DNA of 64,000 nt from Catellatospora methionotrophica (GCF_011297335.1 NZ_JAAOTJ010000001.1:1240001-1304000); one strand, 5' to 3'. Numbered from the stretch's first letter, positions 48,693 to 57,747 are shown. The notes: generated by a model from the sequence alone, not told the origin. Made by a program: numbers and translations.

Positions 48693-50840
48693 TCAGTTCT
48701 TCTTCTTGTAGACGTAGAACGTGATGGTGCTCGTGTTGTTGTCCGGGTTCGGGTCCGGGGTGGTGCTCGACACCGTGGCGGTGTTGGTGAGCTGGCCTTC
48801 GGTACGCACCTTCAGCTTGATCGGGAAGACGAGCGTCTCGCCCGCGGCCAGGCTGTCGGCGGTGCAGGTCACGACGTGGTCCTGGCCCGAGTCGTAGGTG
48901 CAGGCCGACGGCAGGGACTCCACCGAGACCTTGTCGGGGCGCAGCGGCAGGGTGTCGAGCACGGTGATGTTCTGCGCGGCCGAGGGACCGAGGTTGCGCA
49001 CGGTCACCGTCAGCAGCACGACCGTGCCCTTGTCCTTGTCCTTCTTGTCGCTCAGTGCGGCCGCTTCCTGCTGCTGCCACTCCTGGGTCGCCGCGGCCTC
49101 GATCGCGAGGTCGGCCGAGGTCTCCACGGTGGTCTCCGTGGTGGCCGTGTTGTTGCCGCTGTTCGGGTCGGGCGTCGAGGACGACACCGTGACCGTGTTG
49201 GTCAGCGTCGAGCCGTCCGCGACGTCCGCGCCGACCGTCACCGTGAGCACGACCTCGCGGTCCTGGCCCTGCGGCAGCGTGCCGAGCGCGCAGACGACCT
49301 CGTCGTCGTCGTTCGCGGTGCACACGGCGTCGCCGCTGCTGTCCACGTACGTCACGCCGTCGGGCAGCGTGTCGGTCAGCACGACCTCCTGCGCGTCGGA
49401 CGGGCCGTCGTTGTTCGCGGTGATCGTGTACTTCAGCTCGGTCCCGGCCGTGACCGGGTCCGGCGAGTCGGTCTTGGTGACCGACAGGTCGGCCGACGCG
49501 GCGACCTCGGTGCGTACGCTCTCGCGGACGTCGTCGTTGTCCGGGTCGGCGGTGTCGCTGGACACGACGGCCTCGTTGAACAGGATCGTGCCGGGCACCT
49601 GGTCGGCGGCCACCCGGCCGACGACGGTGATCGTCGCGGTCGCGCCGCTGGCCAGGTTGCCCAGGCCGCACTCCAGGCGGCCGCCGTTGGGCTGGCCGTT
49701 GGTGCACGAGCCGACCGAGGCGGTGACGGAGTCGAAGGTGACCCCGGCGGGCATGGTGTCGTGCACGACCACGTCACGGGCCGTGGACGGCCCGCCGTTG
49801 GTGACCGTGATGACGTAGGTCAGGTCGGTGCCCGCGTCGACGGTCTCCGGGCCGGTCTTGTCCAGGCTCAGGTCCGCCGAGCCGACGAAGTCGACGCGTC
49901 CGGTGGCCTTGTTGTTGCCCTTCTCCGGGTCGGCGGTGGTGCTGCGTACCGTCGCGACGTCGTTGATCTGGGTGACGTCGGCGGCGGTGACCACGACCCG
50001 CACGACGCCCCGCGCACCGGCCGCGATCGTGCCCAGCTCGCAGTTGATGGTGACGTCGCGGGTCGAGGCGGTCGAGGTCGGGGTGCAGGTCCCCGGGCTC
50101 ACCCGCACCCGCGACACCTGGAACGGCGCCGCGGAGGTCAGCACGTCGCGCAGGGTCACGCCCTGTGCGTCGGACGGGCCGAGGTTGTCGACGTAGATGT
50201 CGCAGTAGCCCTCGCCACCGGCCGGGGCCGGCTCGTCGGGCTTGCAGACCTTGGTCAGTGACAGGTCGGCCGCGGTCTGCACGACGGTCGTCGTGGTGAC
50301 GCTGCTCGGCGACTCGTCGCCGCCGCCGGTGACGGTGGCGGTGTTGGTGAGCGTGAGGCCGGCGAAGTTCGCCGGGACGCTGACCTGGATCACGAGCGGG
50401 ACCGACTGGCCCGCCCCCAGGTCGCCCAGCCCGCAGGTGAGCGTTCCCGCGACGTTGGTGCACAGCGGCGCGCTGTTGACCAGCGTGACTCCGGCGGGCA
50501 GCACATCGGTGACGGTCACGTCGGTCGCGGTGGCGTCGCCGTTGTTGGTGACGGTGACCGTGTAGGTGACCTCCTCCCCGGCGAGGACCGGGCTGGGCTC
50601 CCCCACCTTCGTGATGGCCAGGGAAGGCTGCAGCGCGAGTTGCGACAGCGTCCGGTTGACGGCGCGCGTGGCCAGCGCGCCCTTGCTGATGGTGTTCGCC
50701 GCGCGCAGCGGGCTGCCGACCGGCACGGACCGGTCGGCTCCGGCCTGCGGGCCCGCGGCCGCTGCCGCCGGCGTGGCTACCGCGAGCCCGCCGGCCATGG
50801 CCAGCGCGGCGTACGCGGTGAGAAGACGTCTACGAGACAA
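48693..50840 (-). CDS. Secreted protein with five DUF11 repeats
   Basis: 715 residues. Sec signal peptide (RRRLLTAYAALAMAGGLAVATPAAAA). After a disordered segment come five DUF11 beta-sandwiches of 100-125 residues each, marked by motifs such as SLAITKVGEPSPVLAGEEVTYTVTVTN, ADLSLDKTGPETVDAGTDLTYVITVTNGGPSTARDV, ADLSVTKTDSPDPVTAGTELKYTITANNDGPSDAQEV. The last copy contains a Lys/Asp/Gln insertion (EWQQQEAAALSDKKDKDKGTV). The end YVYKKKN has no LPxTG, so it is secreted or wall-associated by charge. DUF11 proteins are surface/structural components; role here unknown. Confidence 0.88.
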   Translation of the reverse strand: MSRRRLLTAYAALAMAGGLAVATPAAAAAGPQAGADRSVPVGSPLRAANTISKGALATRAVNRTLSQLALQPSLAITKVGEPSPVLAGEEVTYTVTVTNNGDATATDVTVTDVLPAGVTLVNSAPLCTNVAGTLTCGLGDLGAGQSVPLVIQVSVPANFAGLTLTNTATVTGGGDESPSSVTTTTVVQTAADLSLTKVCKPDEPAPAGGEGYCDIYVDNLGPSDAQGVTLRDVLTSAAPFQVSRVRVSPGTCTPTSTASTRDVTINCELGTIAAGARGVVRVVVTAADVTQINDVATVRSTTADPEKGNNKATGRVDFVGSADLSLDKTGPETVDAGTDLTYVITVTNGGPSTARDVVVHDTMPAGVTFDSVTASVGSCTNGQPNGGRLECGLGNLASGATATITVVGRVAADQVPGTILFNEAVVSSDTADPDNDDVRESVRTEVAASADLSVTKTDSPDPVTAGTELKYTITANNDGPSDAQEVVLTDTLPDGVTYVDSSGDAVCTANDDDEVVCALGTLPQGQDREVVLTVTVGADVADGSTLTNTVTVSSSTPDPNSGNNTATTETTVETSADLAIEAAATQEWQQQEAAALSDKKDKDKGTVVLLTVTVRNLGPSAAQNITVLDTLPLRPDKVSVESLPSACTYDSGQDHVVTCTADSLAAGETLVFPIKLKVRTEGQLTNTATVSSTTPDPNPDNNTSTITFYVYKKKN

Positions 50841-50925
50841 CGGTGTCCCCCTGTCCTGGTTGATCTGGGTGCGTCACCCACTTCATCAACGCGCCAGGGT
50901 CACTTTGCGTAAGGGGTCGGCTACT

Positions 50926-51417
50926 TTAAGAAGTAGGAGGTCTTTCCTTGTGCCCCGCCGCGAGCAGTTCGATCATCGCGGCGATCCGCACCGGACGCTG
51001 CTCCGGGCGGCGCCTGGTGGCGTCGATCCAGCGCAGGTAGGCCTTGCGGTAGAACTGCGCGAGCGCGTCGAAGAACGCCCCCGCCGCCGGGTTGGCGTCC
51101 AGCGCGGCGGCCACGTCCTCGGCGAGGTCCGCGCGCTGCGGCCCCTCCGCCACGAGCTCGACCGGCACGGTCGCACCGGCCCGCACACCGCAGTCGCGCA
51201 GCCACGCCGGACCCAGGGTGAAGCCGAACCCGCCGCCCGCCGCCTCGACGACTCCCCGCACGCGTATCCCGCCGACGGTGCCCGCGACATGGTGACGCGG
51301 CTTGCGGCCCCATACCGTGTCGGGGTCGAAAGGCACCGGGACCAGGACCGCGCCGCGGGCGGCCACGCCGATCACGGCGTCGAATCGCACAGGTTCCACA
51401 GCATCCGATCCTCGCAT
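50926..51417 (-). CDS. YdeI/OmpD-associated and DUF1905-domain protein
   Basis: 163 residues from ATG 51417. DUF1905-like first half (VRFDAVIGVAARGAVLVPVPFDPDTVWGRKPRHHVAGTVGG), then VRAGATVPVELVAEGPQRADLAEDVAAALDANPAAGAFFDALAQFYRKAYLRWIDATRRRPEQRPVRIAAMIELLAAG, the helical YdeI/OmdA-like half. A small cytosolic protein of unclear biochemical function that is widespread in actinobacteria. Alone on its strand. Confidence 0.8.
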   Translation of the reverse strand: MRGSDAVEPVRFDAVIGVAARGAVLVPVPFDPDTVWGRKPRHHVAGTVGGIRVRGVVEAAGGGFGFTLGPAWLRDCGVRAGATVPVELVAEGPQRADLAEDVAAALDANPAAGAFFDALAQFYRKAYLRWIDATRRRPEQRPVRIAAMIELLAAGHKERPPTS

Positions 51418-51455
51418 CCGGAGCCGACGAAACGGTGCCCACGGGCCGCAATGGA

Positions 51456-51490
51456 GCGGGGCCCCGGACGATGCTCGTCCGGGGCCCCGC
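51456..51490 (-). terminator. Terminator after glsB-like gene
   Basis: GCGGGGCCCCGGACGA (51456-51471) and its perfect complement (51475-51490) enclose TGC. Placed 14 bp past the stop of the GlsB-like gene on the minus strand. Confidence 0.85.
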
Positions 51491-51503
51491 TGCGGCGCGA
51501 TGG

Positions 51504-51773
51504 TCAGACGGTGCCGCGGCCCCGCACGCCCGCGATCAGCGCGACGCCGAGGGCGGCCAGGCCGACCTGGAAGACGAGTTCGATCCAGTCGATGCCGTCG
51601 GTGACGGCGACGCCGACAGCCTGCGCGATCGCGGTGCCGATGAGGGCGGCGACGATGCCGACCAGGATGGTCAGCCAGATCGGCATGTTCTGACGGCCGG
51701 GCACGACCAGGCGTCCGAGGGCGCCGACGACGAGTCCGACGATGATGGCCGAGATGATACCGGCGACGGTCAT
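51504..51773 (-). CDS. GlsB/YeaQ/YmgE-family stress membrane protein
   Basis: 89 residues. Three hydrophobic stretches: MTVAGIISAIIVGLVVGALGRLVVPG, LTILVGIVAALIGTAIAQAV and a final IELVFQVGLAALGVALIAG. This is the transglycosylase-associated/GlsB small-membrane family, typically stress-induced. Strong ribosome site GGAGCACACC region upstream. Convergent-like arrangement with the previous gene via the hairpin. Confidence 0.9.
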   Translation of the reverse strand: MTVAGIISAIIVGLVVGALGRLVVPGRQNMPIWLTILVGIVAALIGTAIAQAVGVAVTDGIDWIELVFQVGLAALGVALIAGVRGRGTV

Positions 51774-51972
51774 GGTGTGCTCCTTTATGTGCGAGTAGGG
51801 GTTGCTCCGCGACGCTTGGCTGCCCGCATCTACACCGTGTCAAACCTCGCCGTGCTCAGCGCACCCGCGCGGGCCGAGGTTGGCCAACCCGGCCCGCGGC
51901 CATGGCGTTTCCATCAGGATGGAACGTGGCTCCACGGGGGTGGGGGTCGAAGCGGAGGAAGGGACGAACACG

Positions 51973-52869
51973 ATGGTGGAGCACACGAGCAGCGGCGGTT
52001 CGCACGGACACGACCATGCGGACATGGCGGGCGACATCGACACGATGACCGTCAGCCAGCTGCGCGGCTGGCTCAAGGACCACGGCGTGACCGGGACCTC
52101 GGGCATGCGCAAGGAAGACCTGGTCAAGGCAGCGGTGAAGACCATGCGCTCGGACCAGGGCACAGCCTCGCCGAACATCGCGACCGGCAAGAAGAGCACC
52201 ACCGCCCACAGCCCGGCCAGGAGCACGCCGAGCAGCGCGGCCGCGCACAAGACCGCGCCGGGCAGCCCGCCCGCGCACAAGACCGTCACCAGCAAGAAGA
52301 CCGCCCACGGCACGGCGACCCCGCGCACCGAGACCGGCTCCGGCCAGGCCGCCGAGACGGCCTGGGAGAGCGGCCACGACGACGTGATCGACCTGCTGCT
52401 GTCCCACCACGAGCAGATCAAGCAGCTGTTCAGCCGGATCGAGCGGGTGCAGGGCCAGCAGAAGCAGGAAGCGTGGGAGCAGCTGGTACGCCTGCTGGTG
52501 CTGCACGAGACCATCGAGCAGCAGCTGGTGCACCCGCTGGCCGCCCGGCGCGTGCCCGACGGCGAGGACGTCATCGAGTCACGCCTGCAGGAGGAGCAGC
52601 AGGCCACCGAGGACCTGTCCCGGCTGTACGGCCTCGGCATCGACGACCCGCAGTTCGACGACGGCCTCATCGAGCTGCGCGACGCCGTGGTCGAGCACGC
52701 CGAGCTGGAGGAGGACGAGGAGTTCGGCTACCTGCGCGAGAACGTGCCCGCCGAGCAGCTGATCGGCATCGCCACCGCGGCCCGCGCCGCCGAGCGCGTC
52801 CAGGCGTCGGGCTCACCGTCGGCGATCACCGAACGGCTCCGGGGCGCGCTGCGTGACGCCGTGAAGTGA
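51973..52869 (+). CDS. Hemerythrin-like protein with an N-terminal Rho_N/SAP-like motif
   Basis: 298 residues from ATG 51973 with GGAGGAAGGG upstream. Residues 21-58 form a Rho_N/SAP-like helical motif (DIDTMTVSQLRGWLKDHGVTGTSGMRKEDLVKAAVK), which in related proteins binds nucleic acid. A Thr/Lys/His/Ala-rich linker (60-130) contains histone-like HKTAPGSPPAHKT. The rest is a hemerythrin four-helix domain with ligands in LLSHHEQIKQLFSRIE, HETIEQQLVHPLAAR, and VVEHAELEEDEEF. Likely O2/stress-related. SAP+hemerythrin fusion suggests a nucleoid-associated stress protein. Confidence 0.85.
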   Translation: MVEHTSSGGSHGHDHADMAGDIDTMTVSQLRGWLKDHGVTGTSGMRKEDLVKAAVKTMRSDQGTASPNIATGKKSTTAHSPARSTPSSAAAHKTAPGSPPAHKTVTSKKTAHGTATPRTETGSGQAAETAWESGHDDVIDLLLSHHEQIKQLFSRIERVQGQQKQEAWEQLVRLLVLHETIEQQLVHPLAARRVPDGEDVIESRLQEEQQATEDLSRLYGLGIDDPQFDDGLIELRDAVVEHAELEEDEEFGYLRENVPAEQLIGIATAARAAERVQASGSPSAITERLRGALRDAVK

Positions 52870-52877
52870 ACCGGTCC

Positions 52878-52921
52878 CGCCGCCGCGCCCGCCGTGCACC
52901 TGACCGGCGGGCGCGGCGGCG
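52878..52921. terminator. Bidirectional terminator, hemerythrin vs UvrA-like gene
   Basis: CGCCGCCGCGCCCGCCG (52878-52894) pairs perfectly with the 17-bp arm at 52905-52921. Between convergent genes. Confidence 0.8.
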
Positions 52922-52926
52922 TCCGG

Positions 52927-55431
52927 TCAGGACCGCACCCGGCGGGCAAGGTAGCGGGCGGTGTGCCCGCCGGCCGCCGCGACCTGCTCCGGGGTGCCCG
53001 CCGCGACGATGCGGCCGCCCGCGTCGCCGCCGCCCGGCCCGAGGTCGACGACCCAGTCGGCGGTCGCGACCACGCCCATGTCGTGCTCGACCACGATCAC
53101 CGTGTTCCCGGCGTCGACCAGGTCCCGCAACTGGCCCATCAGCAGCTCGACGTCGGCCGGGTGCAGGCCGGTGGTCGGCTCGTCCAGCAGGTACAGGGTG
53201 TGCCCGCGGTGGGCGCGCTGGAGTTCGGTGGCGAGTTTGATGCGCTGCGCCTCGCCGCCGGACAGCTCGGTGGCAGGCTGGCCCAGCCGCAGGTAGCCCA
53301 GGCCGACCTCGCGCAGGGTGCCCAGGCTGCGTACGGCCGCGGGCACGTCGTCCAGGAATCGCCCGGCCTGCTCCACGGTCATCGCCAGCACGTCGGCGAT
53401 CGTCGCGCCCCGGTAGGTGATCTCCAGCGTCTCCGGGTCGTAGCGCGCGCCGTGGCAGTCGGGGCAGGTCGCGTACGTGCCCGGCAGGAAGATCAGCTCG
53501 ACGGTGACGAAGCCCTCGCCCTGGCACGTCGGGCACCGCCCGGCGGCCACGTTGAACGAGAACCGGCCGGGGTCGTAGCCGCGCTCGCGGGCCTGCGCGG
53601 TGCCGGCGAACAGCTTGCGTACGGCGTCGAACATGCCGGTGTAGGTGGCGAGGTTGGAGCGCGGGGTGCGGCCGATCGGCTTCTGGTCCACCCGTACCAG
53701 CCGGTCGAAGTGCTCCAGCCCGCGTACGTCGGCGGCGAGCACGTCCTGGTCGTCGACCGGCCCGAGTTCGGACTCGGCGTCGGGCTCACCGGGTTCGGCG
53801 GCGGCGACGCCCAGGTGGCGGGCGACGACGTCGGCGACGACCTGGGTCACCAGCGTCGACTTGCCGGAGCCGGACACTCCGGTGACCGCGGTGAGCACCC
53901 CCAGCGGCAGGTCAGCGGCCAGGTCGCGCAGGTTGTGCCGGTTGACGCCGCGCAGCCGCAGCCAGCCCGTGGGTTCGCGGCGCTCGCGCCGCCGGGGGCG
54001 GGCCCGGCCGGGGAACAGGTACGGCCGGGTGGCCGAGTCGGCGGCGTCGCGCAGCCCGTCGACCGGTCCGCTGTAGACGATGCGGCCACCGGCCTCGCCC
54101 GCGCCGGGGCCGACGTCGACCAGCCAGTCCGCGCGGCGTACCACGTCCATGTCGTGCTCGACCACGAAGACGGAGTTGCCCGCGGCGCGCAGGTGGCCGA
54201 GCACCTGCAGCAGCGGTTCGGCGTCGGCGGGGTGCAGGCCCGCCGAGGGTTCGTCGAGCACGTACACCACGCCGAACAGTCCCGAGCGCAGCTGGGTGGC
54301 GATGCGCAGCCGCTGCGCCTCACCCGGCGACAGGGTCGGCGCGGGCCGGTTGAGCTGCAGGTAACCGAGGCCCAGCTCGACCAGTACGCCGATCCGCGCG
54401 CACAGGTCGGCGGCGAGCGTACGGGCGACCTCGGTGCGCTCGCCCGACAGCGACGACTCCCACGCCGGTTCCGGATCGGCCAGCGCGGCGGTCGGGGCCA
54501 GCACGTCGGCCAGCGCCGACAGCGGCAGCGCGACGAGGTCGGCGATCGTGTGCCCGGCGAAGGTGACCGCCAGCGCCTCGGGCCGCAGCCCGGTCCCGTC
54601 GCAGGTGGGGCAGGCCCCGATGGTCACGAAACGCAGTGCGCGGGCCCGGTTGCGCTCGCTCTTGGAGTTGACCAGCGTGTGCATGATGTGCGACCGCGCG
54701 CTCCAGAACTGGCCGTTGTACACGGCCTCGCCCCGGTCGCGGTGCGGATGCACCTCCACGACCGGCTGCTCGTCGGTGTAGAGGATCCAGTCCCGCTGCT
54801 TCCTGGGCAGTTTGTGCCAGGGGCGGTCCACGTCGACACCGAGGGCGACCAGGATGTCGCGCAGGTTGACGCTCTGCCACGCGCCGGGCCAGGCCGCGAC
54901 CGCGCCCTCGCGGATGCTCAGCGCCGGATCGGGCACCATGAGCCGTTCGGCGACCACGTGGGTACGGCCCAGGCCGTGGCAGGTCGGGCACGCGCCGGCG
55001 ACGGTGTTCGGGGAGAACGCCTCGGCCTCCAGGCGCTGCGTGGTGCCGGGCGGGTAGGTCCCGGCACGCGAGAGCAGCAGCCGCAGCAGGTTCGACAGCG
55101 TGGTCAGCGTACCGACGGTGGAGCGGGCCCCGCCCGAGCCGCGGCGCTGCTGGAGCGCGACCGCCGGGGGCAGCCCGCTGATCTCCTTGACCTGGGGCGC
55201 GGGCAGCTGGTTGAGCAGGCGGCGGGCGTACGGCGCGACCGACTCGAAGTAGCGCCGCTGGGCCTCGGCGTAGATGGTGGCGAAGGCGAGCGAGGACTTG
55301 CCGGAGCCGGAGATGCCGGTGAACGCGACCAGCGCGTCACGCGGCAGGTCCACGTCGACGTCGCGCAGGTTGTGCACCCGCGCGCCCCGCACCCGGACGA
55401 ACGGGTCGTGAAGCGGCGCGCTGCTGGGCAC
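52927..55431 (-). CDS. UvrA-like excinuclease ABC protein (short, UvrA2/DrrC class)
   Basis: 834 residues with two ABC ATPase halves: first Walker A GISGSGKSSLAF, signature LSPGEAQRLRIA; second GVSGSGKSTLV, signature ELSGGEAQRIKLA, and Walker B LDEPSAGLHPAD and LDEPTTGLHPADVELL. Zinc-type Cys motifs (CPTCHGLG, CPTCDGTGLRP, CPTCQGEGF, CPDCHG) are present. It is shorter than canonical UvrA (~950), lacks some insertion sequence, as in UvrA2 or antibiotic-resistance DrrC proteins. Not next to uvrB or uvrC. May help DNA repair or tolerance to DNA-binding drugs. Confidence 0.88.
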   Translation of the reverse strand: MPSSAPLHDPFVRVRGARVHNLRDVDVDLPRDALVAFTGISGSGKSSLAFATIYAEAQRRYFESVAPYARRLLNQLPAPQVKEISGLPPAVALQQRRGSGGARSTVGTLTTLSNLLRLLLSRAGTYPPGTTQRLEAEAFSPNTVAGACPTCHGLGRTHVVAERLMVPDPALSIREGAVAAWPGAWQSVNLRDILVALGVDVDRPWHKLPRKQRDWILYTDEQPVVEVHPHRDRGEAVYNGQFWSARSHIMHTLVNSKSERNRARALRFVTIGACPTCDGTGLRPEALAVTFAGHTIADLVALPLSALADVLAPTAALADPEPAWESSLSGERTEVARTLAADLCARIGVLVELGLGYLQLNRPAPTLSPGEAQRLRIATQLRSGLFGVVYVLDEPSAGLHPADAEPLLQVLGHLRAAGNSVFVVEHDMDVVRRADWLVDVGPGAGEAGGRIVYSGPVDGLRDAADSATRPYLFPGRARPRRRERREPTGWLRLRGVNRHNLRDLAADLPLGVLTAVTGVSGSGKSTLVTQVVADVVARHLGVAAAEPGEPDAESELGPVDDQDVLAADVRGLEHFDRLVRVDQKPIGRTPRSNLATYTGMFDAVRKLFAGTAQARERGYDPGRFSFNVAAGRCPTCQGEGFVTVELIFLPGTYATCPDCHGARYDPETLEITYRGATIADVLAMTVEQAGRFLDDVPAAVRSLGTLREVGLGYLRLGQPATELSGGEAQRIKLATELQRAHRGHTLYLLDEPTTGLHPADVELLMGQLRDLVDAGNTVIVVEHDMGVVATADWVVDLGPGGGDAGGRIVAAGTPEQVAAAGGHTARYLARRVRS

Positions 55432-55489
55432 TGCCCCCTCCCGCCCGAGTGGATCACACCCCAGCCGAGCATAGCGAGGCGGTGGCCCC

Positions 55490-55532
55490 GATCATCGGAC
55501 TTGCCGGGCACCTGTGCGCATCTCGTGCTCGT
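55490..55532. repeat. Dispersed motif, copy 3 (GATCATCGGACTTGCCGGGCA)
   Basis: GATCATCGGACTTGCCGGGC at 55490 with CACCTGTGC...CTCGTGCTCGTC following. It resembles 43810-43842 (GATCGTTCGACTTGCCGGGC, CACGTGTGCTCGTC) and, more weakly, 41745-41770 (GATCGTCCGACCTGCCCGGC). All three lie just beyond gene ends. Confidence 0.55.
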
Positions 55533-55577
55533 CCACGCCCAGGTGCCTGGCGAATCTGCCGATCTTGACCGGGCAGG

Positions 55578-55700
55578 TCAGGACTGGCGGGTCTTCTGGC
55601 GCGGGTCGGCCTTGTTGATCACGAAGACGGCGCCGTGGCGGCGCACCACGATCGAGTTCGGCCGGTTCTTGAGACTGCGCAGCGAACTTCTGTTCTTCAT
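55578..55700 (-). CDS. rpmJ: Ribosomal protein bL36, cysteine-free (zinc-independent) paralogue
   Basis: 40 residues (123 bp), missed by routine length cutoffs. Begins at ATG 55700: [19 protein letters not shown], then [20 protein letters not shown]. This is the bL36 C-minus (YkgO-type) form; the C+ form has CxxC...CxxxxH zinc ligands, which are lacking here. Such paralogues are typically derepressed by zinc limitation (Zur) to replace the zinc-binding form. Ribosome site AAAGGGCAGG precedes. A dyad upstream is a candidate operator. Confidence 0.9.
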   Translation of the reverse strand: MKNRSSLRSLKNRPNSIVVRRHGAVFVINKADPRQKTRQS

Positions 55701-55767
55701 CTGGCACCTGCCCTTTCTAGGCGAACCCCATCGACAACCACCACGATCCGACCGGCATTCCCGCAGG

Positions 55768-55786
55768 TCATAAGCATTGCTGATGA
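55768..55786 (-). promoter_or_regulatory. Candidate Zur-like operator upstream of bL36 paralogue
   Basis: TCATAAGCATTGCTGATGA is a 19-bp palindrome with 8 of 9 paired positions around a central T, 68 bp upstream of the bL36 start, in an AT-rich patch. Zur-family operators in actinobacteria are AT-rich dyads containing ATGA/TCAT; the match is to this general pattern rather than a strict consensus, so it is an inference from gene context. Confidence 0.4.
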
Positions 55787-55868
55787 CAAACCAGGCAAAA
55801 GCCCATGTTAAGGCGATCAGACGCGCGATGATCAGGCTGACCGAACCTGACCTGAGCGAAGGAGCAAC

Positions 55869-56399
55869 ATGAGCGCGTCGTCAGCGGCGGGAACCGGCGG
55901 CTTCGGCGGCCAGCCGGTGCCCGTCCAGCCCGTCGACCCCAGCCGGGCGATGGTGTCCGTCGCCACCTACCCGGAGTACGCCGACGCGCAGCGCGCGGTG
56001 GACTTCCTGTCCGACAGCAAGTTCCCCGTCGAGCACGCCGCCATCGTCGGCACCAACCTGCGCATGGTCGAGCAGGTGCTCGGCCGCATGACCACCGGCA
56101 AGGCCACCGCGTACGGCGCGGCCGGCGGAGCCTGGTTCGGCCTGTTCATCGGCCTGCTGTTCGGCATCTTCGTGCCGACGAACTGGTTCGCCGTCGTGAT
56201 CACCGCCGTCGTGATCGCCGCGATCTGGGGTGCCATCTTCGGCGCCATCGCCCACGCCATGTCCCGCGGCAAGCGCGACTTCACGTCCAGCCGCTCGCTG
56301 CAGGCCGGGGAGTACGCCGTCAGCGTCACCGCGGAGAACGCCGACCAGGCCCGGCAGCTGCTCGCCCGGCTCCCCGCCGCCCCGGCCGCCAGGGCCTGA
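55869..56399 (+). CDS. General stress protein 17M-like two-span membrane protein
   Basis: 176 residues from ATG 55869, GGAGCAAC upstream. N-terminal soluble stretch (Gly/Pro-rich), then the YflT-like domain [34 protein letters not shown], then two membrane helices ([40 protein letters not shown]), then a soluble end ([21 protein letters not shown]). Matches the actinobacterial general-stress family. Function unknown, probably sigma-B-like-stress induced. Confidence 0.82.
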   Translation: MSASSAAGTGGFGGQPVPVQPVDPSRAMVSVATYPEYADAQRAVDFLSDSKFPVEHAAIVGTNLRMVEQVLGRMTTGKATAYGAAGGAWFGLFIGLLFGIFVPTNWFAVVITAVVIAAIWGAIFGAIAHAMSRGKRDFTSSRSLQAGEYAVSVTAENADQARQLLARLPAAPAARA

Positions 56400-56422
56400 C
56401 GTGCGCGGGCCGCAGGGCCGTC

Positions 56423-56935
56423 CTAGAACAGCCGGCCCTCCTTGACCTCGGCGGGCTCCTCCAGTTCGAGCAGGAAATGCTTGCGCTGCAGGCCACCGGC
56501 GAACCCGGTGAGGCTGCCGTCGCTGCCGACGACCCGGTGACAGGGCACGATCACCGAGACCGGGTTGCGGCCCACCGCCTGCCCGACCCGCTGGGCGAGC
56601 GCCGGGTTGCCCAGCCGCGCGGCGAGCGCCCCGTACGTGGTGGTCTCGCCGTGCGGGATCTCGCGCAGCAGCGCCCATACCCGCTGCTGGAAGTCGTCGC
56701 CGCGCAGCGCGACCGGCACGTCGAACGACGTGCGCCGCCCGGCCAGGTAGTCGGCGAGTTCCGCGGCCACCCGGGTGAACAGCGGGTCACCGGCCGCGTC
56801 GACGTACGGGCCGATGGCCTCCGGCTTCGGCGGGTACCAGTGGCCCGGGAAGTAGAGCCCGATCAGCTCGTCCCCGTCGGCGACGAGCATCAGCTTGCCC
56901 AGCGCGGTGGCGATCCGGGTGTGCCGTGCGGTCAT
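56423..56935 (-). CDS. ogt: Methylated-DNA-[protein]-cysteine S-methyltransferase
   Basis: 170 residues. The Ogt/AGT signature PCHRVVGSDGSLTGFAGGLQRKHFLL, with the acceptor Cys in IVPCHRV, the helix GETTTYGALAARLGNPALAQRVGQAVGRNPVSVIV, and an N-terminal beta domain. Repairs O6-alkylguanine by transferring the alkyl group to itself. No Ada-type DNA-binding domain is attached. A single gene. Confidence 0.95.
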   Translation of the reverse strand: MTARHTRIATALGKLMLVADGDELIGLYFPGHWYPPKPEAIGPYVDAAGDPLFTRVAAELADYLAGRRTSFDVPVALRGDDFQQRVWALLREIPHGETTTYGALAARLGNPALAQRVGQAVGRNPVSVIVPCHRVVGSDGSLTGFAGGLQRKHFLLELEEPAEVKEGRLF

Positions 56936-57096
56936 TGTCCGCTCCTTCCGCCTTTCAGCCGATCATCTCACCGAGACCGCGTGCACGGCTCGCGGGAAAC
57001 CGACGTCACACCCGGCCTGCGGTGACGCGCCGTCGTGGCGCCGCCCGCGCGGCGGTGCCACCGGCGGCCAGGCGGGTCACGCCGGTCGGGGCGTGG

Positions 57097-57747
57097 TCAC
57101 GGCCACAGACGTTCGGTGCGCCAGCCCTCGGGGGTACGCCGGTAGCGCAGCCGGATGTGCCGCCGCTCCGCATCCGCCTGCCAGAATTCCACGCTCATCG
57201 GCTTGAGCAGGTACACCGTGTGGTGTTCGGCGACCAGGAGCGGATCGGCCTCCAGCCGGGCTTGCGCGGCGAGCAGCTCGGCGGCCAGGTCGGCGGGGTC
57301 GTGCAGCACGGTGCTCTGCCGTCCGAGCAGGCTCGCCGTCCGGGAGCCGAGCGGCCGGGCCAGGAAGTCCTGGGCGCTGACCTCGGGACCGGCTGGCTGC
57401 ACCGGCCCCCGGACCCGGATCTGGCGGCCCTGCTCGCGCCAGTAGAACCCGAGGGCGGCCTGCGGGTTCACGCCTAGCTGCGCGCCCTTGGCGCTGATCG
57501 ACTCGGTGGCGAAGTACAGGCCCTCGGCGTCGAGGTCCTTCAGGATCAGCACCCGCAGGTCCGGCATGCCGTCAGGTCCGGCGGTGGCCAGGGTCATCGC
57601 GTGCGGTTCGGACACCCCCGCCGCGACGGCCTCGTGCAGCCAGGCGGCCAGCAGGTCGGCGGGGTCGGGCGCGGCGGCGTCCGGGTCGAAGGTCGGCAGC
57701 GGGCGGGCGAAGACCGGCAGCCCTCGCAGAAGATCACGCATGGACAC
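57097..57747 (-). CDS. pdxH: Pyridoxamine 5'-phosphate oxidase
   Basis: 216 residues. FMN-binding pattern: EPHAMTLATAGPDGMPDLRVLILKDLDAEGLYFATESISAKGAQLGVNPQAALGFYWREQGRQIRVRGPVQPAGPEVSAQDFLARPLGSRTAS, and the terminal family motif HIRLRYRRTPEGWRTERLWP. Catalyses the final oxidation to pyridoxal 5'-phosphate. It diverges slightly (SISAKGAQL vs SxKxxQL), but all key binding stretches are present. Alone. Confidence 0.93.
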   Translation of the reverse strand: MSMRDLLRGLPVFARPLPTFDPDAAAPDPADLLAAWLHEAVAAGVSEPHAMTLATAGPDGMPDLRVLILKDLDAEGLYFATESISAKGAQLGVNPQAALGFYWREQGRQIRVRGPVQPAGPEVSAQDFLARPLGSRTASLLGRQSTVLHDPADLAAELLAAQARLEADPLLVAEHHTVYLLKPMSVEFWQADAERRHIRLRYRRTPEGWRTERLWP

